From positions 1 to 57,627 of the forward strand of contig JAHYIZ010000016.1 in assembly GCA_019429405.1 (NCBI GenBank): a stretch of 57,627 nucleotides of DNA, written 5' to 3'. The stretch's first letter is position 1. Each line of letters opens with the position of its first letter. The DNA is from Paracoccaceae bacterium. GTDB taxonomy: Bacteria; Pseudomonadota; Alphaproteobacteria; Rhodobacterales; Rhodobacteraceae. Of this stretch, positions 44,689-52,638 are shown piece by piece. Under the pieces are notes generated by a model. That model saw only the letters and a list, made by a program, of their open reading frames with translations. It did not search any database and was not told where the DNA came from. A program made the position numbers and the translations under genes.

Positions 44689-46323
44689 ATGATCAGAGCA
44701 CAGGAGCTGCACAAGACCGCCGACCTCTTCGGAAATGGTCCCAATGCCGCAACTTCCCTTCAAACAGGACAGCGACGCTCTGAGTTATCCCTTTTCGCGC
44801 TGCGCGGGACCGGGCGCCCGGCGGAAATTGCCACCAACTTTCTGGAATCATTGAGCATTCCAGAAGGTCCGAGCTCTGGCCAGACGGTGCGTCTCGCCCC
44901 TTTTCAGAAGCAATTCGTGTCCGGCGCGCTGGCCGATGGTATTGGGGCGGCGGTCCTGAGCATCGGACGCGGCAATGCCAAGACCGCCTTGAGTGCGGGC
45001 ATCGCGCTCGGCGGTCTGGTCGGCGTTCTCGATGATCAGCCGCGCCGCGAAATCCTGATCGCGGCCAGGACGCGGGATCAAGGGCGCATCGCCTGGGATT
45101 TTGTGGCAGGCTTCGCGGCTTCGCTGCCCCTCGAAGTGCAGCGCCGGTTGATCTATCGCCGCGCCCCACGCCTCGAAATCGAATATGAGGGCGACGGCGG
45201 CGGGCATGTGCTGCGCGTCATCGCTGCCGATGGCAAGTCGGCGCTCGGCTCTGCCCCGACCATGTGCCTGCTCGACGAGCGCGGGCACTGGCAATCGGAC
45301 AAGGGCGACGAGCTGGAAGCGGCGCTTCTGTCGGGCCTTGGCAAGCGCGGTGGCCGGGCGTTGATCATTTCGACGTCTGCGGCCGATGACACGCACCCGT
45401 TCTCAAAGTGGATCGATGACCCTCTGCCGGGCACCTATGTGCAGGAACACCGGCCTTCGCCCGGCCTTCCCGCCGATGATCTGGCGTCGCTGATGATCGC
45501 AAACCCCGGCGCGCAGCACGGCATTGGCGCATCGCTGGAATGGCTTGAGGCACAAGCGCGCCGCGCGATCGCACGCGGTGGTTCAAGCCTTAACAGCTTC
45601 CGCCTCTACAACCGAAACGAGCGGATCAGCGGCGAAACGCGCGACCTGCTGGTGACGGTTGACGAATGGCTATCCTGCGAGGTGTCCGAGCTGCCGCCCC
45701 GCGAAGGCCAGGTGGTGGTCGGCATCGACCTGGGCGGCAGCGCCAGCATGACGGCTGCCGCGTTCTATTGGCCCGAATCCGGGCGGCTCGAATGCCTCGG
45801 CACCTTCCCGTCGCTGCCTTCCTTGCTCGATCGTGGTCAGGTTGACGCGGTGGGCGACCGCTACGTGCAGATGCACGATCGGGGCGAGCTGACCGTGCTC
45901 GGCGACAAGACTGTGCCGGTTGCGCCTTGGCTGATCGAAGTCATCCGGCACGTTCAGGGCGAGAGCATTGCGGCAATCACAATGGACCGCTACAAGCAAA
46001 GTGAACTTGGCGAGGCGCTCGACCGGGCGGGCATCCGCGCGCCTCTGGTCTGGCGCGGGCAAGGGTTCCGTGACGGCGGCGAAGACTGCGAACGTTTCCG
46101 CCGTGCGGTCTTCGACGGCAAGGTGCGCGCCCGGCCTTCTCTGTTGCTGCGCTCGGCCTTCGCCGATGCGGTCACGCTGCGCGACCCTGCGAACAACCTG
46201 AAACTGGCAAAGGCACGCTCGACCGGGCGCATCGACGCGGCGGCAGCTTCGGTGCTGGCCGTTGCCGAGGGCGCGCGCATCGCAGGCCGACCGAAGGCCA
46301 AGGCGCGGGTGGCATGGGCATGA
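44689..46323 (+). CDS. terL: Large terminase subunit (TerL)
   Basis: This 544-residue motor shows the deviant Walker A GRGNAKT near residues 93-99, Walker B MCLLDE near 192-197, and an RNase H-like nuclease domain beginning at VVGIDLGGSASMTA near 343, with a late acidic GRIDAAAAS block near 517. The pattern matches HK97-type (Terminase_1) TerL, which packs DNA into proheads and cuts it at cos. No recognisable TerS is adjacent. The ATG at 44689 has a GAGGAA site. The HNH gene begins inside its 3' end. Confidence 0.93.
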   Translation: MIRAQELHKTADLFGNGPNAATSLQTGQRRSELSLFALRGTGRPAEIATNFLESLSIPEGPSSGQTVRLAPFQKQFVSGALADGIGAAVLSIGRGNAKTALSAGIALGGLVGVLDDQPRREILIAARTRDQGRIAWDFVAGFAASLPLEVQRRLIYRRAPRLEIEYEGDGGGHVLRVIAADGKSALGSAPTMCLLDERGHWQSDKGDELEAALLSGLGKRGGRALIISTSAADDTHPFSKWIDDPLPGTYVQEHRPSPGLPADDLASLMIANPGAQHGIGASLEWLEAQARRAIARGGSSLNSFRLYNRNERISGETRDLLVTVDEWLSCEVSELPPREGQVVVGIDLGGSASMTAAAFYWPESGRLECLGTFPSLPSLLDRGQVDAVGDRYVQMHDRGELTVLGDKTVPVAPWLIEVIRHVQGESIAAITMDRYKQSELGEALDRAGIRAPLVWRGQGFRDGGEDCERFRRAVFDGKVRARPSLLLRSAFADAVTLRDPANNLKLAKARSTGRIDAAAASVLAVAEGARIAGRPKAKARVAWA

Positions 46324-46676
46324 TGGGCGTTCGTAAACAGCATGAGCGGCATTCGCAGAAGGTCACGCGCACCGCGCGCTGGAAAGTGCTGCGCATGGCA
46401 ATTCTCGAACGTGACGGCTTTCGCTGCAAGGCCTGCGGCTGCGCCGGACGCCTTGAGGTTGACCATATCAAACCGGTGCGGACGCATCCCGACCTGTCCT
46501 ACACCCCGGCAAATCTGCAGGCGCTTTGCCCGAGCTGCCACACCCGAAAAACCAGAATCGAATGCGGCCATGTGCCGCTTCCCGATGACCGCCAGCAATG
46601 GCGGGGCTTTGTCACCGAGCTTGAGCGCGGCGGCATGAAACCGAAACCGAGCATGACTGGAGAAACGAATGCTTGA
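46314..46676 (+). CDS. HNH endonuclease (HK97 gp74-like packaging nuclease)
   Basis: The 120-residue protein has an HNH fold: CKACGC near 38-43, VDHIKPVRTHP near 49-59, ANLQALCPSCHTRKT near 66-80, so two cysteine pairs and the H-N-H residues are all visible. Phage HNH proteins beside terL stimulate terminase cleavage at cos sites. It overlaps both terL and the capsid gene, an arrangement typical of cos-type head modules. Confidence 0.9.
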   Translation: MGMMGVRKQHERHSQKVTRTARWKVLRMAILERDGFRCKACGCAGRLEVDHIKPVRTHPDLSYTPANLQALCPSCHTRKTRIECGHVPLPDDRQQWRGFVTELERGGMKPKPSMTGETNA

Positions 46677-47940
46677 CTCTGTGAAGATCGCACGGCGGCA
46701 AAGCGAAATCCGCCAACAACTTTCGGCCATTGTGGGCAAAGACAAGCCCACCGATGACGAAACCCGCAGCATGGAATCGCTCGACGCGGAATATCGCGCC
46801 AACGAAACCCGCTACCGCGCCGCTCTGATCGCCGAAGACACCGAACGGCGTGACGCCAAGGGCGAGCTGGAAACCCGCTCGGGCAAGGAATGGGCGGAAA
46901 TGATGGCCGGTTTTGAGCTGCGCCAGGTGGCGCTCGCGCTCGATGAAGGCCGCACGCTCGACGGGCGCACCGCAGAAATCGTGCAGGAACTGCGCAGCAA
47001 GGGCGGCTATCGGGGCGTGCCGGTGCCGTGGGCGGCGCTTGAGCGGCGGGCCGGTGAAACCATCGCCAGCGGCACCCCGAACCCGATCAGCACCCGCCCG
47101 ATCATCGATCGGCTGTTTCCTGACTCTGTCGCTGGCCGCATGGGCGCGCAGATGATCAGCATCGACGCTGGCGCGGTGGAGTGGCCAGTCACGACTTCGG
47201 CGGTATCGGCAGGTTGGGCCGATGGTGAGGCTGCGAACGTCGCCGGGCCGACTACCTACGCCACCACCGACCGCGCCCTGACGCCTGATCACAATCTCGG
47301 CGTGCAGATGCGCATCACCCGCAAGACCCTGAAACAGTCGGGCGATGCGCTGGAACAGGCGGTGCGGCGCGACATGGCGGGCGCAATGGGTGCAGCAGTT
47401 GATCAGGCGGTATTCCTCGGCACCGGCGCCAATGGTCAACCGCTTGGCGTGATCACCGGCGCCGCGACTTATGGCATCACCGCGACGGCGGTCAGCGCCT
47501 TGGCGTCCTGGGCGGCCTTCCGCGCCGCAGTCGCGCGCTTCATGGCGGCCAACGCCGCTGGCTCGCCCGACGCGGTGCGCGCCTTGATCCGGCCTGAGTT
47601 GTGGGACTTTCTCGACGGCGCGCTGATCACCGGCACCGCCGTTTCGGAATGGGACCGGCTGGTCAAGAACCTGCCTGCGGCCAACATTGCCATGTCCGCC
47701 AATGCTCTGGCGGCACCGGCTGGAACACCGCTTGCCACCACCGCGTTGCTGACCACGGCGGCGGGTGGCGTTGCGCCGATCTTCGTGGGCGCGTGGGGCG
47801 CGGTGGACGTGATCCGCGACCCGTTCAGCGATGCGCAGTCGGGTGGTTTGCGCATCACCGCGCTGGCGACGATGGATCTGACGGTAGCGCGGCCTGCGCA
47901 GCTTGAGATCCTGACCGGCCTGCAACTTGAGGCCGCGTAA
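46669..47940 (+). CDS. HK97-fold major capsid protein with N-terminal scaffold
   Basis: At 423 residues this matches HK97 gp5 with its delta domain. Residues about 1-105 are coiled-coil-like and charged (scaffolding removed by the protease), and the capsid domain follows with VFLGTGANGQPLGVI near 246-260 and RPELWDFLDGALI near 304-316. It would form the self-made head of the satellite. It is followed one base later by the protease gene, and so precedes rather than follows protease and portal. Confidence 0.93.
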   Translation: MLDSVKIARRQSEIRQQLSAIVGKDKPTDDETRSMESLDAEYRANETRYRAALIAEDTERRDAKGELETRSGKEWAEMMAGFELRQVALALDEGRTLDGRTAEIVQELRSKGGYRGVPVPWAALERRAGETIASGTPNPISTRPIIDRLFPDSVAGRMGAQMISIDAGAVEWPVTTSAVSAGWADGEAANVAGPTTYATTDRALTPDHNLGVQMRITRKTLKQSGDALEQAVRRDMAGAMGAAVDQAVFLGTGANGQPLGVITGAATYGITATAVSALASWAAFRAAVARFMAANAAGSPDAVRALIRPELWDFLDGALITGTAVSEWDRLVKNLPAANIAMSANALAAPAGTPLATTALLTTAAGGVAPIFVGAWGAVDVIRDPFSDAQSGGLRITALATMDLTVARPAQLEILTGLQLEAA

Positions 47941-47941
47941 C

Positions 47942-48526
47942 ATGCTTTGGGGCGCTCACACCGGGGGCCTTGAGCTGCGCACCGAGGGCGGGGAAACCCG
48001 CCTTCGGGCAACCTTCCCCTATGGCCGGGAAACCGTGCTTTCGGATGGCGGGCGCACTGGCATGGCACGCAAGGAAATCATCGCGGCGCGGGCCTTCGGG
48101 GCGCGCATCGCAGCGGGCGACGAAATCCACCTTCTCGCCGGTCACGACTTCAACAAGCCGCTGGCGTCCCGATCGGCGGGCACGCTGGAATTGCGCGATA
48201 CCGAGGCTGCGCTGATCATCGACGCCACCATATCGGCGGAAATGGCGAGCGTTTCCTATGTGCGCGACTTCCTGTCGGCGCACGCGGCGGGCCTGATCCG
48301 GGGATTGTCGCCGGGCTTTCGCATCGCCCAGGCGAGCGGGGCCGAAGTGATCGAGGAACGCGGCGGCGCGCTGGTGCGGACGGTGCGCGCTGGGGATTTG
48401 TTCGAGGTCTCGGCGGTCACGCGGCCGGCATATCCCGAGGCGCAGATCGAGGCGCGAAGCTGGACGCATATCAGCGAGGCGCTGGACGCGGGCCTTGTGC
48501 GCGCGCTGGCACGGTGGAGGGCTTAA
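47942..48526 (+). CDS. HK97-family prohead protease (peptidase U35)
   Basis: The 194-residue enzyme shows the catalytic histidine in LLAGHDFNKPLASRSAG near 59-75 and the catalytic serine in LIRGLSPGFRI near 119-129, plus FEVSAVTRPAYPEA near the end, all features of HK97 gp4-like serine proteases. It matures the prohead by cutting the capsid delta domain. The ATG at 47942 was chosen one base after the capsid stop; the portal GTG begins one base after its own stop. Confidence 0.92.
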   Translation: MLWGAHTGGLELRTEGGETRLRATFPYGRETVLSDGGRTGMARKEIIAARAFGARIAAGDEIHLLAGHDFNKPLASRSAGTLELRDTEAALIIDATISAEMASVSYVRDFLSAHAAGLIRGLSPGFRIAQASGAEVIEERGGALVRTVRAGDLFEVSAVTRPAYPEAQIEARSWTHISEALDAGLVRALARWRA

Positions 48527-48527
48527 G

Positions 48528-49613
48528 GTGTTCGGATGGCTGAAACGGCGGGCCGAGCCCGCAACAGAACAACGCAGCGTCACGACTGCAGGCTACACGG
48601 CGGCAATCATCGCCGCCCGCGAAAGCTACATCAGCGGCGCCTCGGGCTTGGCCGAGCTGACCGCGACCGTGCAAAGCTGTGTTTCGCTTTGGGAAGGCGC
48701 TTTTGCGCTTGCCGATGTGCAGGGCACCGACCTTCTGGACCGGCGCAACATGGCGCTTCTGGCGCGGTCTGTGGCGTTGCGTGGAGAGGCGGTGATGCTG
48801 ATCACCGATCAAGGGCTTGTGTCTTGCGCCGATTGGGATTTGAGCACTCGCAACGGCACCCCGCGCGCCTATCGCGTGTCGGTATCCGAGGCAGGCGGCG
48901 CGCGTTCGGAAACCGCGCTTGCAGCCGAAGTGCTGCACCTGCGCATCGGTGCCGATCCTGTCGCGCCCTGGTCAGGCACTGCGCCGCTGCGCCGCGCCAG
49001 CCTGACGGCGGCACTCTTGCAGGAAGTCGAAACCGCGCTGCGCGATGTTTACCGCGACGCGCCCCTGGGCAGCCTGATCGTGCCCCTGCCCGAAGGCTCT
49101 GCTGATGACATGGCGTCGATGCGTGCCGCGTTCCGGGGCCGTCGCGGCTCGACTCTGGTGATCGAAGGCGTGGCGCAAAGCACCGCGGCGGGCATGAACC
49201 CGAACCTAGGCAAATCGCCCGATCAGCTTTCGCCTGATCTGTCGAAAAGCATGACAGGGGAAACCCTTGCGGCGGCGCGCGAAGCGGTCTGCATGGCGTT
49301 CGGTGTGCTACCAGGTCTTGCCAATCGCGCCGCAACCGGCCCGATCGTGCGCGAGGCGCAGCGCCACCTGGCAGGCTGGACCTTGCAGCCGATCGCCGCG
49401 TTGCTGGCAGACGAGGCGACGTTGAAGCTCGGGGTCGCGGTGCAGATCGACGTCATGCGCCCGGTGCAAGCCTATGACGTGGGCGGCAGGGCGCGCGCGC
49501 TTTCAACCATCATCGCGGCAATGGCCGAGGCCAAGGCGGCGGGTATCGACCCTGCGGCGCTGAATGCGGCGTTGACCCTGGTCAACTGGGGCGAAGGCGA
49601 CAAGGCAGCTTGA
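48528..49613 (+). CDS. HK97-family portal protein
   Basis: A 361-residue portal that forms the dodecameric vertex through which DNA enters and to which connector and tail bind. It begins at GTG 48528 (MFGWLKRRAEP), one base after the protease stop. Family features include the basic KRR N-terminus, LARSVALRGEAVMLI near 82-96, and a late LPGLANRAATGPIVREAQRHLAGWTLQPI stem region near 258-290. It is slightly shorter than HK97 gp3. It ends the head module, and a strong hairpin pair follows. Confidence 0.9.
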   Translation: MFGWLKRRAEPATEQRSVTTAGYTAAIIAARESYISGASGLAELTATVQSCVSLWEGAFALADVQGTDLLDRRNMALLARSVALRGEAVMLITDQGLVSCADWDLSTRNGTPRAYRVSVSEAGGARSETALAAEVLHLRIGADPVAPWSGTAPLRRASLTAALLQEVETALRDVYRDAPLGSLIVPLPEGSADDMASMRAAFRGRRGSTLVIEGVAQSTAAGMNPNLGKSPDQLSPDLSKSMTGETLAAAREAVCMAFGVLPGLANRAATGPIVREAQRHLAGWTLQPIAALLADEATLKLGVAVQIDVMRPVQAYDVGGRARALSTIIAAMAEAKAAGIDPAALNAALTLVNWGEGDKAA

Positions 49614-49703
49614 GACAGGGCAGGGTGCGCCTCGGCTTTCTTTGATAGGCCGGAAGCACCCCCGTTAGTCGGGAGTGGGCAAACCCCGACAGGGCGCGGC
49701 ATG

Positions 49704-49757
49704 GCCTCCCTTGCGCGGCGTTCACAAGGGGCGAAGGGAGGCGATCCCCTCGCCCCT
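49704..49757. terminator. Overlapping bidirectional hairpins between portal and repressor genes
   Basis: Two mutually exclusive perfect stems occur here: GCCTCCCTT at 49704-49712 with its complement at 49734-49742, and AGGGGCGA at 49727-49734 with its complement at 49750-49757. They lie between convergent transcripts (portal, plus; XRE, minus) and probably end both. The rest of 49614-49703 shows another weak GTCGGG/CCCCGAC stem. Confidence 0.65.
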
Positions 49758-49983
49758 ACTCTTTGCGCAGCGCCACGCCGGGGCCGTTGCCATTCTCGGG
49801 CAGGAACACCACACCAGCGGCTTCTAAGGCGGCACTAATGGCGGTCAACGCCGCTTCACTGCCGCCATATCGCCCAGTCTCAAAATTGGTGATTGTGTTT
49901 CGATGCACCCCTGACCGCTCGGACAGATCGCGAACCGTCCAATTCAGAAGGCCTCGTGCGGCTCTTACTTGTGCGCTTGTCAT
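49756..49983 (-). CDS. XRE-family repressor of the satellite
   Basis: A 75-residue HTH protein (RAARGLLNWTVRDLSERSGVHRNTITNFETGRYGG at about 7-41) with the short FLPENGNGPGVALRKE tail common in alphaproteobacterial element regulators. It is the only gene of the satellite on the minus strand and faces the early genes across a 64-base intergenic region with repeated TGTGCCA half-sites. It is the best candidate for the master repressor that keeps the island silent. Confidence 0.83.
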   Translation of the reverse strand: MTSAQVRAARGLLNWTVRDLSERSGVHRNTITNFETGRYGGSEAALTAISAALEAAGVVFLPENGNGPGVALRKE

Positions 49984-49994
49984 AGGTCCGATCT

Positions 49995-50016
49995 TGTGCC
50001 ATTATCACATGTGCCA
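49995..50016. promoter_or_regulatory. Direct-repeat operator (TGTGCCA x2) between repressor and early genes
   Basis: TGTGCCA occurs at 49995-50001 and again at 50010-50016, 15 bases apart, so on nearly the same DNA face one and a half turns on. It lies between the divergent XRE gene and the first early gene. The AT-rich ATTATCACA spacer may contain promoter elements. Confidence 0.5.
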
Positions 50017-50047
50017 GAAGCATAACATAGCAACGGAGCATCACGCA

Positions 50048-50251
50048 ATGACAACCCAAAGTGAACACCGCGAAGAGATTCTTGCCGCGCTGCACCGGCT
50101 TGAAACCTCCGCCGAGCTGATCGAAACCGTGGCAGACACGGCCAATAACAAGATTATCACCGATCAGCTCTACATCATCGCCAATGCCATGCGCGGCTTT
50201 GCCCTGAGCGGAACATCGAACCTTGAGTGTTTGGACAGGCAGGCATCGTAA
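50048..50251 (+). CDS. Unknown small early protein (67 residues)
   Basis: A helical 67-residue protein, first in the plus-strand early run. It contains EEILAALHRLETSAELIETVADTANNKIITD and an AMRGFALSG segment. The ATG at 50048 has GGAG upstream; the longer frame crosses the operator and repressor gene and is not credible. No family recognised; helper interference, de-repression or replication control are possible roles for genes in this position. Confidence 0.55.
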   Translation: MTTQSEHREEILAALHRLETSAELIETVADTANNKIITDQLYIIANAMRGFALSGTSNLECLDRQAS

Positions 50252-50272
50252 GGTCAAAAGAGGAGAAGAACC

Positions 50273-50530
50273 ATGGAAACGAACCCGCTCTGCATGAGAG
50301 GTTCCGCGTCGGAACTGCCGCCCGAAGCAGTCGATAAGCACCTGGACGCGATTTATGAATGCGCCTGTTTCCTTCGCAACCGCATGGATGCGCTGGTCCT
50401 GCTGCGCGATGACGTCGCCGCAATGTCGTGGGTCGATCAAGATCAGAAGCTGCGCCTTTCGGCTCTGTTAGGCGTCATCGAAGCCGTCGATGACAAGTTT
50501 CGTGAGCTGCAAGGTCTGGTGGAGCGGTGA
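50273..50530 (+). CDS. Unknown small early protein (85 residues)
   Basis: An 85-residue, predominantly helical protein with a good GAGGAGAAG ribosome site. It contains ELPPEAVDKHLDAIYECACF and LRLSALLGVIEAVDDKFRELQGLVER, the latter coiled-coil-like. It is not recognised. It follows the 67-residue gene by 21 bases and precedes an inverted repeat. Confidence 0.55.
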   Translation: METNPLCMRGSASELPPEAVDKHLDAIYECACFLRNRMDALVLLRDDVAAMSWVDQDQKLRLSALLGVIEAVDDKFRELQGLVER

Positions 50531-50540
50531 TGCCGCTTGA

Positions 50541-50575
50541 CTTTGGATTTAGTATGTGCAAAATAAAATCCAAAG
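50541..50575. promoter_or_regulatory. Inverted-repeat operator upstream of the 189-residue early gene
   Basis: CTTTGGATTT at 50541-50550 and its exact complement at 50566-50575 flank an AT-rich 15-base centre. A TTGACT (50537-50542) overlaps the left arm and could be a -35 box; a clear -10 is not evident. The repeat ends 14 bases before the ATG at 50590 and suggests a second regulated promoter in the island. Confidence 0.5.
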
Positions 50576-50589
50576 TGGAGATACTGACC

Positions 50590-51159
50590 ATGGCCAGCGT
50601 TGCGCAACTTGTCGAAGATATTGCAGACGTGATGAAAGAACAGCCGGAGACGGTCAACGCCTATGCTCGCGCGCTGATCGACTCCGGTGATCTGCCGAAA
50701 AGTAGCGGCAGGGCAATTGCACAGGTTTCGACCGAGCACATCGTTAAGCTGTTTACCGCCGTCGCTGTTGAGCCGAAGATCAGGGAGACGGCGCGGGTCG
50801 TGAACGAATATCTCGACATGCGATTTCACATGGTGCCACCTGGTGCCCCCGAGTCGATCAGCATCACTGCGGGCGAGTGGTTGACCTCGCTACTCGAAAC
50901 GATTTTCGAGAAGCCGGAGGATGAGCGCGACGCCGAAGAGCAAAAGGTGGCAATCGACAAGCAAGTGACCTTTGTCCTGAATGAGCCGGAAATCGAAGTC
51001 GGCAACGGCTCAAGTGTTGAAGTCCGTTTCATGCGCCGCTTTTCACCTTTCTGGGCGGGCTATCACAAGAAATCGACGGTTATTTCCTGCCGCGCGTTCC
51101 TGATGCTGGGCGCAGACAGAGGCCGCGGCCAAGACTATGTGAAGTGGATGGCCGACTGA
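50590..51159 (+). CDS. Unknown early protein of the satellite (189 residues)
   Basis: The product opens with a helical region (VAQLVEDIADVMKEQPETVNAYARAL, then LPKSSGRAIAQVSTEHIVKLFTAV) that could fold as a winged helix, and ends in a basic, aromatic part (VRFMRRFSPFWAGYHKKSTVI). The ATG at 50590 with GTGGAG upstream is chosen because the longer frame runs through an operator-like repeat. I do not recognise the family. Overlap with the AlpA-like gene suggests a regulatory, replication-initiation or packaging-control role. Confidence 0.6.
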   Translation: MASVAQLVEDIADVMKEQPETVNAYARALIDSGDLPKSSGRAIAQVSTEHIVKLFTAVAVEPKIRETARVVNEYLDMRFHMVPPGAPESISITAGEWLTSLLETIFEKPEDERDAEEQKVAIDKQVTFVLNEPEIEVGNGSSVEVRFMRRFSPFWAGYHKKSTVISCRAFLMLGADRGRGQDYVKWMAD

Positions 51160-51365
51160 TGGCCTCGCTCGCCTCCATATTCGCGAATGAACAGAACGCG
51201 GCGCGGATGCTCGATTTGAGGCCCGCCGAATTTCGTTCGCTGGTGGATCAGGGGCACCTTCCGAAACCGCGCGACATTGGCGGCTTTCCGCGTTGGGATA
51301 TTGAAGAGCTGCGGCGCATCATCCGAGGCGAGGCTGTTGAGGGTATGGGGGCGGTGCAATGGTGA
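51159..51365 (+). CDS. AlpA/excisionase-like winged-helix protein
   Basis: A 68-residue protein with the pattern MLDLRPAEFRSLVDQGHLPKPRDIGGFPRWDIEELRRII, the excisionase/AlpA winged-helix signature (HTH, wing, then RWD.EEL). It overlaps the preceding gene (TGATG) and the integrase gene by seven bases. In gram-negative PICIs an AlpA protein is the inducer and excision factor, fitting this position next to int. Confidence 0.82.
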   Translation: MASLASIFANEQNAARMLDLRPAEFRSLVDQGHLPKPRDIGGFPRWDIEELRRIIRGEAVEGMGAVQW

Positions 51366-52360
51366 AAACGAAAAAGCACCTTTGGCGGCACCCAAGCGGG
51401 CGCTGGTATGTGCGGATCAAAGGCACCTACCACCCGATCAATGCCGCCGAGAGCACGCCAGAGTTTGACGCCCGCTATTGGGAAATCATGACCGGCAAGC
51501 GCGCCGAGGCAAAGAGGTCATGGGCGGCGCTGATCGACCTTTACCGACAGTCGGACAAATGGGCGGCAAACTCGCCGCGTTACCGCCGCGACCTCGAACC
51601 AGTCTTTGCTTACCTGATCGACAAGATCGGCAAGGCTGACGTCTCGCGCCTGACACAACCCGACATCTACGACGCGATGGAGGCAAACCGGCATCGCGTG
51701 CGGTTCGCCAACTATATTCCGACCGCTGTTTCGATGCTCTGCAAGCTGGCAATCCGCAAACGCTGGCGTCTGGACAACCCCGCGATCGGGATCGAACCCA
51801 TTGCCATGCCCAAGGCGAAGAAAAAGCCGCACCTTCCGTGGACGGATTGGGCCGTTGAAAAAATGCGCGCCGAGGCAGCGCCTGTTGCGCGGCTGATCTT
51901 CGAAATCGGCGTCGGTAGTGTCCAACGGCCGGGCGACTGGGTGGGCTTCACCTGGGGCGATTATGACGGTGCGATGCTACACCTGCGGCAGAACAAAACG
52001 GACATTCCCCTAAAGCTGCCTTACACCCAAGAATTGAGGGCGGCACTGGACGCTGCCAAGGCTGCACTGGGCTTCGCACCCATGCCGAACTTGCCCATTC
52101 TCACGACTGACGGCAAAACCCCGATGACCTATCGGTATATGGCCGATCTGATGCTGCGCGAGCGCAAGCGGCTTGGTCTTATCGCCTTCGATCAGCACGC
52201 GCTGCGCTATCGCGGCGTGATGGAACTCGCGTGGGCAGGTTGCGACGACGACGAGATTGCCAGCTTCAGTGGGCACACCACCAAAGCGATGATCCGCAAG
52301 TATGCTGGCGAGGCGCGGCAGATCATGCGCGCCCGTCAAGCCGCAGCAAAGCGGCAGTGA
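51359..52360 (+). CDS. int: Tyrosine integrase of the satellite
   Basis: The 333-residue recombinase has a DNA-binding N-terminal part (about 1-155) and a catalytic domain. Visible catalytic residues are R190 (VQRPGDW), H280 and R283 (QHALRYRG), H306 (SGHT) and nucleophile Y315 (KYAGEAR); the lysine is probably in LRQNKTDIP near 213. It stops 81 bases before the tRNA-Cys, the site it would recognise. All catalytic positions are kept, so it is probably active. Confidence 0.92.
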   Translation: MVKTKKHLWRHPSGRWYVRIKGTYHPINAAESTPEFDARYWEIMTGKRAEAKRSWAALIDLYRQSDKWAANSPRYRRDLEPVFAYLIDKIGKADVSRLTQPDIYDAMEANRHRVRFANYIPTAVSMLCKLAIRKRWRLDNPAIGIEPIAMPKAKKKPHLPWTDWAVEKMRAEAAPVARLIFEIGVGSVQRPGDWVGFTWGDYDGAMLHLRQNKTDIPLKLPYTQELRAALDAAKAALGFAPMPNLPILTTDGKTPMTYRYMADLMLRERKRLGLIAFDQHALRYRGVMELAWAGCDDDEIASFSGHTTKAMIRKYAGEARQIMRARQAAAKRQ

Positions 52361-52441
52361 ACAGAACGAGACCGGAACGGCAACGTGATACCACAGGTGA
52401 TACCCCGATGAGCAAGCACGAAGCTAACACATTGAGAACCT

Positions 52442-52488
52442 TGGAGGCGGGTACCGGAATCGAACCGGTCTTCACGGATTTGCAATCC
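52442..52488 (-). repeat. Right attachment site within tRNA-Cys
   Basis: This 47-base copy is identical to 43075-43121. It covers the tRNA from the 5' arm of the anticodon stem through the anticodon, T arm and CCA end, so crossing over here rebuilds a full tRNA gene after integration. Confidence 0.92.
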
Positions 52489-52515
52489 GCTGCGTAACCT
52501 CTCCGCCAACCCGCC
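52442..52515 (-). tRNA. tRNA-Cys (anticodon GCA)
   Basis: The minus strand folds as a 74-base tRNA with encoded CCA. The acceptor stem pairs GGCGGG (5', 52515-52510) with CCCGCC (52451-52446). Discriminator T and CCA lie at 52445-52442, the T loop reads GGTTCGATTCC, and the anticodon GCA is at 52483-52481. It is the integration target of the satellite. Confidence 0.96.
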
Positions 52516-52638
52516 GTTCCTTCGAGGTTGCAAAGACATAGAGGAAGGTCCAGCGGCGTGCAAGGGGCTGGTTCCGGCGGCGCCCGGTTGATCGGGCCGC
52601 TGCAATGGCGCCGCACGGGGCGCCATTGCGGCGACAGC

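Larger units (their letters stand above)
43075..52441 (+). mobile_element. Capsid-forming phage satellite (cf-PICI-like) integrated in tRNA-Cys
   Basis: The element is 9367 bases long and bounded by a perfect 47-base direct repeat equal to the 3' half of tRNA-Cys. It holds head genes (connector, terL, HNH, major capsid, protease, portal), a reverse XRE repressor, small unknown early genes, an AlpA-like protein and an integrase reading toward the tRNA. No tail, lysis, holin, primase or recognisable small terminase gene is present. The content matches capsid-forming PICIs, which pack their DNA in self-made heads and use helper tails. A deletion-reduced HK97-type prophage is the main alternative, but every gene seems intact and both att sites are perfect. 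Confidence 0.8.

Noticed and set aside
44089-44763. Minus-strand 224-codon frame across the gap before terL
   Set aside because: It overlaps the connector, the 73-residue gene and terL on the opposite strand, has no start signal and an implausible composition; a high-GC shadow.
43075-52441. A gene transfer agent cluster
   Set aside because: RcGTA-type clusters are longer, include tail genes and lack an integrase and tRNA att duplication. This element has both and no tails.
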